Shown: positions 19,579 through 27,843, counted from the stretch's first letter. The stretch: 64,000 nt of DNA from Streptomyces griseus (GCF_900460065.1 NZ_UAVD01000027.1:1-64000); one strand, 5' to 3'. Notes: generated from the sequence alone by a model not told the origin. Numbers and translations are program-made.

Positions 19579-21180
19579 ATGGTGTTCCGCAGCGAGTACG
19601 CAGACGTACCGGCCCTCGACACGCCCATCCACGACGCGGTCCTCGGCGGGGCCGCCGGGTTCGGCGACACCGTCGCCCTGATCGACGGCACGAACGGGGC
19701 CTCCCTCACGTACGCCCAACTCGACGGTTTCCACCGGCGGATCGCCGCCGCGCTCGCCGGGGCGGGGCTGCGGAAGGGCGACGTCCTCGCCCTGCACAGC
19801 CCGAACACCATCGCCTACCCGGCGGTCTTCTACGGGGCCACCCGCGCCGGCGCCTCCGTCACCACCGTCCACCCGCTGGCCACCCCCGAGGAGTTCGCCA
19901 AACAGCTCGCCGACAGCGGGGCGAAGTGGATCGTCACGGTCTCCCCGCTCCTGCCGACGGCCCGCCGCGCGGCCGAACTGACCGGCGGGGTGCGGGAGAT
20001 CTACGTCTGCGACCGGGCGGAGGGGCACACCTCCATCCAGGACATGCTCTCCTCCACCGCCCCCGAACCGGAGATCACGATCGACCCCGGCGAGGACGTG
20101 GCGGCCCTCCCGTACAGCTCCGGCACGACGGGCACGCCCAAGGGCGTGATGCTGACGCACCGGTCGATCGCGACCAACCTGGAGCAGCTCAGACCGTTCA
20201 TCCCCATGGGCGAGGGCGACCGCATCCTGGCCGTCCTCCCCTTCTTCCACATCTACGGTCTGACCGCCCTGATGAACGTCCCGCTGCGCTGCGGCTCGAC
20301 GGTCGTCGTCCTGCCCCGCTTCGACCTGGCGCAGTTCCTGGAGGCCATCCAGACGCACCGCATCTCCGGTCTGTACGTGGCCCCGCCGATCGTGCTGGCG
20401 CTGGCGAAGCACCCCTTGGTGGCGGAGTACGACCTGTCCTCGGTCCAGTACGTCGTGAGCGCGGCGGCCCCGCTGGACGCCGAGCTGGCGGCGGCGTGCT
20501 CCGCCCGCCTCGGAGTCCCCGCGGTACGGCAGGCCTACGGCATGACGGAGCTGTCGCCGGGGACGCACGTGGTGCCGCTCTCCGTCGAGCACCCGCCGCC
20601 GGGGACGGTCGGCAAGCTGCTGCCGGGCACCGAGATGCGGATCGTCTCGTTGGAGGACCCGGCGCAGGACGCGGCGCGGGGGGCGGACGGCGAGATCCTG
20701 ATCCGGGGCCCGCAGGTGATGAAGGGCTACCTGGGCCGCTCCGACGCCACGGCCGCGATGATCGACGACGACGGCTGGGTGCACACGGGCGATGTCGGCC
20801 GGGTGGACGAGGACGGCTGGCTGTACGTCGTCGACCGGGTGAAGGAGCTGATCAAGTACAAGGGCTACCAGGTCGCCCCGGCCGAGCTGGAGGCACTGCT
20901 CCTCACCCACGAGGAGGTCGCGGACGCGGCGGTGATCGGGGTGTACGACGCGGAGGGCAACGAGGTCCCGAAGGCGTTCCTGGTCCGCGGCCCCGGGGCG
21001 GACGCGCTCACGGAGGACGAGGTGATGGCGTACGTCGCCGAACGCGTCTCCCCGTACAAGAAGGTGCGGCGGGCCGAGTTCATCGAGGCGGTGCCCCGGG
21101 CGGCGTCCGGGAAGATCCTCCGGCGCGAGCTGCGCGACCGGGAGAAGACGGATCATTCGGGAACATCGGAGGAGAAGTGA
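19579..21180 (+). CDS. AMP-dependent acyl-CoA ligase (4-coumarate:CoA ligase type)
   Basis: ATP-dependent CoA ligase, 533 aa. P-loop YSSGTTGTPKGVMLTHR at about residues 178-194, YGMTELSP, WVHTGDVG and the C-terminal RVKELIKYKGYQVAPAELE, with catalytic Lys in SGKILRREL. ATG 19579 is preceded by GGGGA. It lies 217 bp after the dehydrogenase, with repeat B between, so it may have its own promoter. It would activate the free acid entering the pathway. Overlaps the hydratase start (GTGA). Confidence 0.93.
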   Translation: MVFRSEYADVPALDTPIHDAVLGGAAGFGDTVALIDGTNGASLTYAQLDGFHRRIAAALAGAGLRKGDVLALHSPNTIAYPAVFYGATRAGASVTTVHPLATPEEFAKQLADSGAKWIVTVSPLLPTARRAAELTGGVREIYVCDRAEGHTSIQDMLSSTAPEPEITIDPGEDVAALPYSSGTTGTPKGVMLTHRSIATNLEQLRPFIPMGEGDRILAVLPFFHIYGLTALMNVPLRCGSTVVVLPRFDLAQFLEAIQTHRISGLYVAPPIVLALAKHPLVAEYDLSSVQYVVSAAAPLDAELAAACSARLGVPAVRQAYGMTELSPGTHVVPLSVEHPPPGTVGKLLPGTEMRIVSLEDPAQDAARGADGEILIRGPQVMKGYLGRSDATAAMIDDDGWVHTGDVGRVDEDGWLYVVDRVKELIKYKGYQVAPAELEALLLTHEEVADAAVIGVYDAEGNEVPKAFLVRGPGADALTEDEVMAYVAERVSPYKKVRRAEFIEAVPRAASGKILRRELRDREKTDHSGTSEEK

Positions 21181-21911
21181 CCCTGATCGTACGGACGGAG
21201 GAGCGGGGCGTCGCGACCCTGACCCTGGACTCCCCGGCCAACCGCAACGCGCTGTCGGCGCGGCTGGTGGCGCAGGTGCGCGACGCCCTGGCGGACTGTG
21301 CCGGCGACGACACCGTGCGGGCGGTGCTGCTGACCCACACGGGCTCGACGTTCTGCGCCGGGGCGGATCTCAAGGCGCCGCCGGATCCGGCGGCGTTCGT
21401 GGCCCTGATGCGCCAGATCGTGGCGCTGCCGAAACCGGTGGTGGCCCGGGTGACGGGCCATGTCCGGGCGGGCGGCCTGGGCCTGTTGGCGGCGTGCGAC
21501 ATCGCGGTGGCGGGCGAGGGGGCGTCCTTCGCCCTGACGGAGTCCCGCCTGGGCCTGGCTCCGGCGGTGATCTCCCTGACCCTGCTCCCGCGCGTGGACC
21601 GCGCGGCGGCGAACCGCTACTACCTCACCGGTGAGCGCTTCGACGCGGCGGAGGCGGCGAGGATCTCGCTGGTCACGGAGGCCGCCGAGAACGTCGACCA
21701 GGCCCTCGCCCCCGTCCTGGACGGCCTGCGCCGGGCCTCCCCGCAGGGGCTGGCCGCGTCGAAAAAGCTGGTCACGGCTACGGTGCTGAGGGGCTTCGAC
21801 CAGTACGCCGAAGACCTCGTCGTCCGCTCCGCAGCGTTGTTCGCCTCCGACGAGGCGAAGGAGGGGATGACGGCCTTCCTCGAACGACGGGACCCGGCAT
21901 GGGTGCGGTGA
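21177..21911 (+). CDS. Enoyl-CoA hydratase/isomerase-family protein
   Basis: Crotonase-superfamily protein, 244 aa. STFCAGADLKAP and GHVRAGGLGLLAACDIAVA give the CoA oxyanion hole; ESRLGLAPAVIS carries one active-site Glu, while the second hydratase Glu is not obvious. GTG 21177 overlaps the ligase stop. In AtuE-type enzymes the substrate is isohexenylglutaconyl-CoA; whether that holds here is inference from the DUF1446/carboxylase context. Confidence 0.9.
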   Translation: MTLIVRTEERGVATLTLDSPANRNALSARLVAQVRDALADCAGDDTVRAVLLTHTGSTFCAGADLKAPPDPAAFVALMRQIVALPKPVVARVTGHVRAGGLGLLAACDIAVAGEGASFALTESRLGLAPAVISLTLLPRVDRAAANRYYLTGERFDAAEAARISLVTEAAENVDQALAPVLDGLRRASPQGLAASKKLVTATVLRGFDQYAEDLVVRSAALFASDEAKEGMTAFLERRDPAWVR

Positions 21912-22510
21912 CACCACCTTCCAGCCCTGTGAAATCCGCCCACACGCCCAAGCAGGACCGCAGCCGGGCGACCCGGCAGCGGCTCCTGGAGGCGGCGGTG
22001 GCCTGCCTGGCCGAACACGGCTGGGCGGGCTCCACCGTCTCCGTCGTCGCCGAACGGGCCGGCGTCTCGCGGGGCGCGGCCCAGCACCACTTCCCCACCC
22101 GCGAGGACCTGTTCACCGGCGCGGTGGAGTACGTCGCCGAGGAGCGCTCGGCCGCCCTGCGCGCGCTCCCCGTGCAGGGCCGCGCCGAGGTGGTGGCGGC
22201 CCTGGTCGACCTGTACACGGGTCCGCTGTTCCGGGCTGCGCTCCAGCTCTGGGTGGCCGCCTCCAACGAGGCGCAGCTCCGCCCGCGCGTGACGGAACTG
22301 GAGGCGCGGGTGGGCCGCGAGACCCACCGCATCGCGGTGGAACTCCTCGGCGCGGACGAGTCCCGCCCGGGCACCCGGGAGACGGTCCAGGGCCTCCTGG
22401 ACATGGCCCGCGGCCTGGGCCTCGCCAACGTCCTCACCGACGACACGGCCCGCCGGGAGCGCGTGGTGGCGCAGTGGGCGGCGCTGGTGGAGGAGGGGCT
22501 GGGGCGGTAA
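21899..22510 (+). CDS. TetR-family regulator of the acyl-CoA operon
   Basis: 203-aa TetR repressor. HTH at about residues 28-74 (LLEAAVACLAEHGWAGSTVS, VAERAGVSRGAAQHHFPTRE). Overlaps the hydratase by 13 nt, so it is co-expressed with the pathway and likely autoregulates it through the CAAGC-GT-GCTTG site at 11982. The GAAQHHFPTRE form is common among fatty-acid/isoprenoid regulators. Confidence 0.9.
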   Translation: MGAVTPPSSPVKSAHTPKQDRSRATRQRLLEAAVACLAEHGWAGSTVSVVAERAGVSRGAAQHHFPTREDLFTGAVEYVAEERSAALRALPVQGRAEVVAALVDLYTGPLFRAALQLWVAASNEAQLRPRVTELEARVGRETHRIAVELLGADESRPGTRETVQGLLDMARGLGLANVLTDDTARRERVVAQWAALVEEGLGR

Positions 22511-22562
22511 GCCGTACGGGGCTTTGGGGCGGTCGGGCGGCACGGCCCTGCCGGGGGCGGGG

Positions 22563-22988
22563 TCAGGCCGGGCCGTCGGGGGCGGGCGGGGTGCGGTCCG
22601 GGGAGCCCGCACCGGCCGGCACGGGCGTCGCCTGGTGGTAGTACATCCGCCACGCCGTCTCCCCGGCCCGCCTGCGCCACAGCGAACTCCGGCGGGCCCG
22701 TGCGCCGTCGAGCACGGTCTCGTACGTGAGGTGCACCAGTCCGGGCCCCAGCACCTCCCCGGCCATGTCGGACGGCTCGTGGCGCGGACGGTCCGCGCCC
22801 CCGCCGTCCAGGCCGGGCAGCGCGCTGAGCATCTCCTCGTACGTCCACCGTCTGCCGGAGGCCCCGACCTCGACGAACTCCGGGTCGAGCAGCGCCCCGG
22901 CGAGGGACCGGGAGGCGCGGACGGCGGGGTCCATCAACCTCAACTCGCCGGCGATCGCCGCGTTCACGTCTTCGGATTCCTGACTCAT
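22563..22988 (-). CDS. DUF4440 / SnoaL-like NTF2-fold protein
   Basis: 141-aa small protein of the NTF2 superfamily (DUF4440): LMDPAVRASRSLAGALLDPEFVEVGASGRR-type opening with alpha-helix, then RWTYEEML, and ending WRMYYHQATPVP. ATG 22988. Such proteins bind small hydrophobic ligands or act on them; no specific function can be given. Confidence 0.8.
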   Translation of the reverse strand: MSQESEDVNAAIAGELRLMDPAVRASRSLAGALLDPEFVEVGASGRRWTYEEMLSALPGLDGGGADRPRHEPSDMAGEVLGPGLVHLTYETVLDGARARRSSLWRRRAGETAWRMYYHQATPVPAGAGSPDRTPPAPDGPA

Positions 22989-23058
22989 CCGGCCATCCTC
23001 GCCGATGACACCGGGCGTCGTCGGCCCCGGGCGTCGTCCGGGCCGGGCGGCGGAGGCG

Positions 23059-23442
23059 TCAGGAATCCGTGGCGGCCCGGTCGGACGCGCTCCGCAGGAC
23101 GCAGAACTCGTTGCCTTCGGGGTCGGCGAGGATCGCCCAGCCCGAACCGTCGGCATTCCGGTGATCACCGACGAACGTGGCGCCGAGCTCCAGCAGCCGG
23201 TCCACCTCCTGATCGCGCGAGGTCTCCGGCCGCAGGCACAGATGGAGTCTGTTCTTGACCGTCTTGGCCTCGGGCACCTGGTTGAAGTACAGCACCGGGC
23301 CCTCCGCGAGCAGCACCTGCGCCTCCCGGACGCCGGGCCGGTCCTCCGGGTGCAGCGGACGCCCGGTCACACCGCTCCAGAACCGGGCCAGCCCGTAGGC
23401 ATCCGCACAGTCGATCGCCACGTTCTGCACCACCGAAACCAT
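23059..23442 (-). CDS. VOC (glyoxalase/bleomycin-resistance fold) protein
   Basis: 127-aa vicinal-oxygen-chelate protein: NVAIDCADAYGLARFWSGVTG at the start and GWAILADPEGNEFCVLR at the end form paired beta-alpha-beta-beta-beta modules. A candidate metal His is in RLHLCLRPE; the Glu in GNEFCV is the second. ATG 23442 follows AGGAAGG. Function not predictable. Confidence 0.85.
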   Translation of the reverse strand: MVSVVQNVAIDCADAYGLARFWSGVTGRPLHPEDRPGVREAQVLLAEGPVLYFNQVPEAKTVKNRLHLCLRPETSRDQEVDRLLELGATFVGDHRNADGSGWAILADPEGNEFCVLRSASDRAATDS

Positions 23443-23487
23443 GCGGGCCAGCCTTCCTGATCCTCCCGCCGAACGCCACCGCCTCGT

Positions 23488-23907
23488 TCACACCGTGCGG
23501 TGCATGCCCACCGAGGCGGGTGCGGTCTCGCGGAAGCCGAACTTCCGGTACAGGTGCCGGGCGTCCCCGTCGGCGATGAGGGAGACGTAGGCGCCGGCCG
23601 GGGCCCGGCGCTCCAGTTCGCCGATCAGCTCCGCCATGATCCGCTTCCCGAGGCCACGGCCCTGGTGGCCGGGGAGGACGCAGATGTCGACGACCTGGAA
23701 GAAGCAACCGCCGTCGCCGATCACCCGCCCCATACCGACCGGTTCACCGTCGTGGCGGACCTGGACCGCGTGCCAGGTGTTCGGCAGGCCCAGCACCGCG
23801 CCCTCGGCGGGCATCGCGCTCAGTCCCGCCGCGGGCCGCAACCGCAGATAGGTCTCGACGGTGGGCAGCTCGACGGAGAGTTCGTAAGGGTCATTGGTCA
23901 TCTGCAT
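23488..23907 (-). CDS. GNAT-family N-acetyltransferase
   Basis: 139-aa acetyltransferase. Acetyl-CoA loop HQGRGLGKRIM at about residues 80-90 and RHLYRKFGFRET near the C-terminus are canonical. Two starts are possible: ATG 23907, or ATG 23901, which lies 7 nt after a TAAGGT -10 (23913-23908) and would be leaderless. Substrate unknown. Confidence 0.88.
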   Translation of the reverse strand: MQMTNDPYELSVELPTVETYLRLRPAAGLSAMPAEGAVLGLPNTWHAVQVRHDGEPVGMGRVIGDGGCFFQVVDICVLPGHQGRGLGKRIMAELIGELERRAPAGAYVSLIADGDARHLYRKFGFRETAPASVGMHRTV

Positions 23908-24132
23908 ACCTTACATGCGGAGGAGGTGCGGCAGTCGTCGCACGGAACGCCCGGTGTGCGGGGGTGACGGAACCGGGTAACGTCTTCGTCATTCCAGCCG
24001 CCGATTGACGCGCGAGCGCGTGATGGGCCGCCGCTGACGTCCTGCCGACGTCGCCGCCCGTCCCCCACCGGCGAGAATCCGTGGATCACCGCCTGTCCCT
24101 TCCACCCCTTCACCTGACCACCGGGAGAACCC

Positions 24133-24354
24133 GTGACCGTGAGCAAGAACATCAACAACCCCGTGGGCCAGGGGGGCGGCCAGCGCAAGCGGCAGTCCCG
24201 CGCCGAACGGCAGAACAACGGACCCCACCGCAACCTCGACCGCCGGAGCGCGGCGGACCAGAAGGCGGAACTGGTGCGCAAGATGCGGGAGAAGACCGGT
24301 GCGGCCGACGTCGAGGGCGACGGCGGTCCGGGAACGACGCCTCGAACCTCTTGA
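24133..24354 (+). CDS. Small hydrophilic DUF6243-type protein
   Basis: 73-aa, highly charged, Asn/Gln/Arg-rich protein (NNPVGQGGGQRKRQSRAERQ). It matches what I recall of the Streptomyces DUF6243 family, including the RKMREKT segment. GTG 24133 follows GGGAGAACCC. No function known; the composition suggests a disordered RNA- or nucleoid-associated protein (inference). Confidence 0.75.
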   Translation: MTVSKNINNPVGQGGGQRKRQSRAERQNNGPHRNLDRRSAADQKAELVRKMREKTGAADVEGDGGPGTTPRTS

Positions 24355-24442
24355 CGCTCCGGGCCCGCCGGCACCCGGGACTCCGGCCCGGCGGGCACCG
24401 CGCCCCGGGTCGCAGCCGCGGGCAGGTCCCGCCGGTGGGCCG

Positions 24443-24488
24443 ATTACCTCGGAGGTAATTGAGGCACTCCGGGAGGGCCGCCTACCTT
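24443..24488 (+). promoter_or_regulatory. Promoter with ATTACCT-CGG-AGGTAAT operator
   Basis: A perfect 7-bp dyad with 3-nt centre (24443-24459) directly abuts a -35 TTGAGG (24460-24465), 17-nt spacer and -10 TACCTT (24483-24488). It lies 76 bp before the membrane-protein gene at 24564. A regulator bound at the dyad could block or recruit RNA polymerase; no regulator gene is adjacent, so it is controlled in trans. Confidence 0.65.
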
Positions 24489-24563
24489 CGGCGTTGTTCG
24501 GAGACCCCACGACGGGGTCGCTTCCATCCGGGCAACTCCCTGGTGCACGAGAGGAAGACGGCA

Positions 24564-24986
24564 ATGACTTCGACGCGGTACGACGCGGTGGGCTCCTACG
24601 CGGGGGCGGCGGGATCCGACGGGTTCGCGAGGCTGGCGCTCAAGCTGGACGCGGTGGTCACCGGCCTCAACGGCATCGCCTATCTGGCGCTCGCCACGGT
24701 GCTCGACTCCTTCTTCGGCGTGACGACGGCGGTCCAGTACCCGGTCGGGGCCTTCCTGGTCCTCTACTCGCTGGGCGTGCTCGCCGTCGGGACGCGGACG
24801 GAGATCAACCGCACCGGACTGGCTGCGGTCGTCGTGGCGAACCTGGTGTGGGTCGTGGCCAGCCTGGTGGTGGCGGTATCCGGCGCGCTGTCCCCCACCG
24901 GCGCCGGCACGGTCTGGATCGTGCTGCAGAGCCTGACCGTCGGCGGCTTCGCCGCCCTCCAGTACATCGGGCTCAAGCGGATGTGA
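24564..24986 (+). CDS. Four-helix integral membrane protein of unknown function
   Basis: 140 aa with four predicted transmembrane helices (about residues 28-50, 58-76, 84-106, 112-134). Start ATG 24564 has AGAGGAAG 7 nt upstream; the longer frame from 24459 would begin inside the operator dyad and is rejected. Resembles uncharacterised Streptomyces membrane proteins; no catalytic motif. Strong regulated promoter upstream suggests stress or signal induction. Confidence 0.8.
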   Translation: MTSTRYDAVGSYAGAAGSDGFARLALKLDAVVTGLNGIAYLALATVLDSFFGVTTAVQYPVGAFLVLYSLGVLAVGTRTEINRTGLAAVVVANLVWVVASLVVAVSGALSPTGAGTVWIVLQSLTVGGFAALQYIGLKRM

Positions 24987-25125
24987 GCCCGTCCGGACCG
25001 GGTCCGGGCGTTCACGGGGAGGACGACGGCCGCACTGCTCGTCGGACGGGCTCCCCCCAGCAGGTCAGGGCGGAGGCCGGGGCCGGTCTCGGCCCCGACC
25101 GTCGTTCGAGGGGCCCTGAGGGATC

Positions 25126-25154
25126 TTGAAAGCACGGTCGGCCGGTGGCAGGCT
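25126..25154 (+). promoter_or_regulatory. Promoter of the DinB-family gene (leaderless)
   Basis: TTGAAA (25126-25131), 17-nt spacer, CAGGCT (25149-25154); transcription would start at about 25161-25163, at the ATG. No Shine-Dalgarno sequence lies before that ATG, which fits a leaderless mRNA. Confidence 0.5.
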
Positions 25155-25162
25155 CGCGCCCC

Positions 25163-25747
25163 ATGATCGAGGAATACGCGAAGGACCACCTGCACGGGAG
25201 GCTGCGGCGGGACCGCGCGGCGCTGCTCTGGAAGATCGACGACCTGTCCGAGTACGACGCCCGCCGGCCCCTGACCGCGACCGGGACCAACCTCCTCGGC
25301 CTGGTCAAACACGTGGCCACCGTGGAGGCCAGGTACTTCGGCGAGGTCTTCGGCCGCCCGTCCCCGGAACCGCTGTCCCGGTGGCAGGACCACGACGGCA
25401 GCGACCAGTGGGCGGCCGAGGACGAGACCCGCGAGCAGATCATCGGGTTCTGCCGGCGCACCTGGGCCCACGCGGACGCGACGATCGACGAGCTTCCCCT
25501 CGACGCCCCGGGCCACGTCCCGTGGTGGCCGGCCCCCCACGGAGACACGAACCTGTTCGTCGTCCTGGTCCACGTGCTCGGCGAGACCAACCGGCACGCC
25601 GGGCACGCCGACATCCTGCGCGAGGGCATCGACGGCCGGACCGGGGCACGCCCCGAGCACGAGCAGCGCATCGACGAGGAGGCCAGGGCGGCCTACCGCG
25701 CGAGGATCGAGCGGGCCGCCAGGACGGCCGCACCGGTCGAGGCGTAG
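25163..25747 (+). CDS. DinB-family (DUF664) protein
   Basis: 194-aa four-helix bundle protein of the DinB/DUF664 group. Metal-binding His candidates are in LVKHVATVEARYFGE (about residue 51) and NRHAGHADILREGIDG (about 149-152), the typical H...HxxH pattern. ATG 25163 chosen over an upstream GTG (25145), which would sit inside the promoter. Members are thiol-dependent (mycothiol/bacillithiol) S-transferases or unknown hydrolases. Confidence 0.87.
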   Translation: MIEEYAKDHLHGRLRRDRAALLWKIDDLSEYDARRPLTATGTNLLGLVKHVATVEARYFGEVFGRPSPEPLSRWQDHDGSDQWAAEDETREQIIGFCRRTWAHADATIDELPLDAPGHVPWWPAPHGDTNLFVVLVHVLGETNRHAGHADILREGIDGRTGARPEHEQRIDEEARAAYRARIERAARTAAPVEA

Positions 25748-25791
25748 CGAGCGTTCTGTCCGGATCCCGGTGGTGCTGCGAGGATTCCCGC

Positions 25792-26046
25792 ATGGACAGG
25801 GGACGTGAGTCGCGGTGGGAGAAGGACGCGATGACGGTGGAGATCGGCTTCGCCCTGGTGACGGCCGTCGCCCTCGCCGCGGCGGTCTTCGCTGTCCCGC
25901 TGGCCCTCACCCTGGTCTTCGACCTCTCCGACGCGGCGTCCGAAGGCGTACGGACCGCAGGGGCCCTGACCGGAGCTGCGGCCGGAGTGTGGCGTCTGGT
26001 GCGGGTGCTGTGGCGCTTCGACGTGGAGCGCCGCAAGGGACACTGA
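25792..26046 (+). CDS. Small two-helix membrane protein (possibly DUF6332)
   Basis: 84 aa; basic N-terminus, two hydrophobic segments (about residues 19-41 and 50-68) and a basic tail FDVERRKGH. The MTVEIGFALVTAVALA stretch recalls Streptomyces proteins labelled DUF6332, from memory only. ATG 25792 is 45 bp after the DinB gene. Function unknown. Confidence 0.6.
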   Translation: MDRGRESRWEKDAMTVEIGFALVTAVALAAAVFAVPLALTLVFDLSDAASEGVRTAGALTGAAAGVWRLVRVLWRFDVERRKGH

Positions 26047-26145
26047 CGGCACGACACGAACCGCGTGGGCCGTGCGGCGGGATCGGCCGCGGGAGGAGCA
26101 AGGGCCTCGCCCTGCCCGGGGGTTGGGCCGGGGCGGGGCGGAGCA

Positions 26146-26162
26146 GAGCAAGCAACTTGCTC
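26146..26162. terminator. Hairpin between convergent genes
   Basis: GAGCAAG-CAA-CTTGCTC, perfect 7-bp arms, overlapping the stop codon of the alanyl-tRNA-synthetase-like gene. No U-run on either side; likely a modest bidirectional terminator. Confidence 0.45.
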
Positions 26163-27327
26163 ACTCCTCGCGCAGGCTCAGGACCAGCTCCCGGGGCAGC
26201 CCGTGGGTGTCGTGGAGGTAGCGGAGGTCCTCCTCGGACAGCGTGCCTCGGAACCTGGGCTTGGCGAGCACCCCTCGGCCGCGCTCCAGAAGCCCGCGGA
26301 ACCGGTGTTCCTCTTCGATCAGCATCCGGAGCACGTCGTCCGGCCGCAGGTCCTGCCGGAAGTGGTCCAGGGTGTGCTCGACCAGTTCCACCGGCAGGTC
26401 CCCGACGCCGCGCGAGGGGTCATCGCGCCACAGCACGGTCAGTACCCGGCGCACCAGTCGGCGCAGCACATAGCCCCGCCCGGTGTTGGCCGGGCGTACG
26501 CCGTCGCCGAGGACCACGACGGCCGAGCGCAGGTGGTCGCAGACCAGGCGCAGGGAAGGTTCGTCCAGCGGCCACCGGGCGGGCACCAGGCGGCGCCAGG
26601 GGTCGAAGACGTCGCAGGCGAAGACGGACGACTCGCCCTGGAGGAGGGAGGCCAGCCGCTCCAGGCCGAGGCCGGTGTCGACGTTGCGCCGGGGGAGCGG
26701 GACGAGGGAGCCGTCGTCGAGCCGTCGGTGGGTCATCGTGACGTGGTTCCACACCTCGACCCAGCGGTCGTCGCGGGTGGGCGTCGACCGCGGCGGGCCT
26801 TCGCCGGTCCACAGGAAGATCTCCGAGTCGGGGCCACAGGGGCCGGCCGAGTCGTTGGGCCACCAGTTGTCCTCCACGGTGAGTTCCACGGGGACGCCGA
26901 GTCCCTGCCACAGCTCGACGGAGGCGGTGTCCGGACCCGTACGGCCGTCACCGCCGAAGGCGGTGGCGTACAGCAGACCGGGATCGACGCCCAGGCCCTC
27001 GGTGAGCAGCCCGTACCCCCAGTCGAGGCTGCGCGGGCCGCCGTAGTCGCCCAGCGACCAGGTGCCGAGCATTTCGAAGACCGTCAGGTGGGTGGCGTCC
27101 CCGACCTCGTCCAGGTCCGTGGTGCGCAGACAGCGCTGTACGTTCACGAGCCGCCGGCCCAGCGGGTGGGGGCGGCCCTCCAGGTACGGCGTGAGCGGGT
27201 GCATGCCGGAGGTGGTGAAGAGTACGGGGTCACCGTCGGGCGGCAGCAGGGTCGAGCCGGTGATGCGGCGATGGCCGCGCTCCTCGTAGTACTCGACGAA
27301 CGTGCTGACCAGTTGGTCCGTGCGCAT
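26161..27327 (-). CDS. Alanyl-tRNA synthetase-like catalytic-domain protein (no editing or C-Ala domain)
   Basis: 388 aa covering only the class II catalytic core and tRNA-recognition region of AlaRS (full enzymes are near 890 aa). Opens with TFVEYYEERGHRRITGSTLLP; FTTSGMHPLTPYLEG (motif 1 region), QRCLRTTDLDEVG (motif 2 region), NVDTGLGLERL (motif 3-like) are all recognisable. It ends before the editing domain, so a TxxH/HxxxH zinc site is absent. ATG 27327 has AAGGAG 8 nt upstream. The housekeeping alaS must be elsewhere. Such paralogues may aminoacylate tRNA for resistance, or amino-acylate a carrier or small molecule; function is undetermined. Confidence 0.85.
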   Translation of the reverse strand: MRTDQLVSTFVEYYEERGHRRITGSTLLPPDGDPVLFTTSGMHPLTPYLEGRPHPLGRRLVNVQRCLRTTDLDEVGDATHLTVFEMLGTWSLGDYGGPRSLDWGYGLLTEGLGVDPGLLYATAFGGDGRTGPDTASVELWQGLGVPVELTVEDNWWPNDSAGPCGPDSEIFLWTGEGPPRSTPTRDDRWVEVWNHVTMTHRRLDDGSLVPLPRRNVDTGLGLERLASLLQGESSVFACDVFDPWRRLVPARWPLDEPSLRLVCDHLRSAVVVLGDGVRPANTGRGYVLRRLVRRVLTVLWRDDPSRGVGDLPVELVEHTLDHFRQDLRPDDVLRMLIEEEHRFRGLLERGRGVLAKPRFRGTLSEEDLRYLHDTHGLPRELVLSLREE

Positions 27328-27456
27328 GGGGGTGGCTCCTTCACGTGACGACGGGAAGGCGCCGGAGAACGGGACCCGCTCGGTCACCCGGCCGGGGCCA
27401 GAGGCTCCACGGCACTGCCGACGGACCGTTTCCGGTCGCCGGGGGGAGGGAGAAGG

Positions 27457-27525
27457 TCAGACGGCGGCAACCGGCGAGCTGGTCGCTCGCGCGGTCGCGG
27501 TGGTGCGTGGGCCGGTGACGTTCAT
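27457..27525 (-). CDS. Possible 22-codon Ala-rich leader peptide
   Basis: ATG 27525 to TGA, 22 residues, five Ala (..TATARATSSPVAAV), 130 nt upstream of the AlaRS-like gene and on the same strand. No ribosome site is visible, so translation is uncertain. An Ala-rich leader before an Ala-activating enzyme could act in attenuation, but chance is a serious alternative at this GC content. Confidence 0.25.
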   Translation of the reverse strand: MNVTGPRTTATARATSSPVAAV

Positions 27526-27540
27526 ACGGACGACGGTAAC

Positions 27541-27759
27541 GCGGCTCCGCCGCCGGAGCACGCGGATTTTCCGGCCCCCGCCCTGCGCCCCGGGCTCTGC
27601 GGGCCCGGGTTCCTGTGGGAGGAGATCGAGCAGGTCTGGTGGGAGTACGAGGCGGTGGGACGGCCCGACGCCGGGCAGTTCGGGCTGACCGTGACCGACC
27701 GGGGACAACAGGTCTGGCTCCGCGACCCCGGCAACCTCGTCCGGCCCGGCCGGGCGTGA
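27541..27759 (+). pseudogene. C-terminal remnant of a PCMT/FxLD-type methyltransferase
   Basis: The frame ending at TGA 27757-27759 reads GFLWEEIEQVWWEYEAVGRP then FGLTVTDRGQQVWL, an unmistakably protein-like sequence resembling the extreme C-terminus of SAM-dependent protein-L-isoaspartate-type methyltransferases, notably those of FxLD lanthipeptide systems (recall, not searched). No ATG or GTG opens this frame at a useful distance upstream (the next upstream stop is near 27344) and the methyltransferase core is missing. It is therefore read as the tail of a deleted gene about 400 codons long. Confidence 0.5.
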
Positions 27760-27843
27760 CCCGCTGACGGGATCCAAGGCCTGGGGGCGCATCCGCCATC
27801 GCCCCGGGCCCCGTCATCCCGAGGCGTCTTCGCCCCGGACACG

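Larger units (their letters stand above)
27328..27843. other. Gene-poor gap: leader of the AlaRS-like gene and a gene remnant
   Basis: 516 bp without an intact recognised gene. The left half is the upstream region of the minus-strand AlaRS-like gene and contains a 22-codon open frame (27525-27457). The right half carries a plus-strand coding remnant (27541-27759) listed as a pseudogene. Bases 27760-27843 show nothing. Confidence 0.6.

Noticed and set aside
27330..27460. T-box riboswitch before the AlaRS-like gene (GGGTGACCGAGCGGGTCCC)
   Set aside because: The conserved TGGN bulge and flanking T-box helices are not present; the match is limited to a GC-rich stem.
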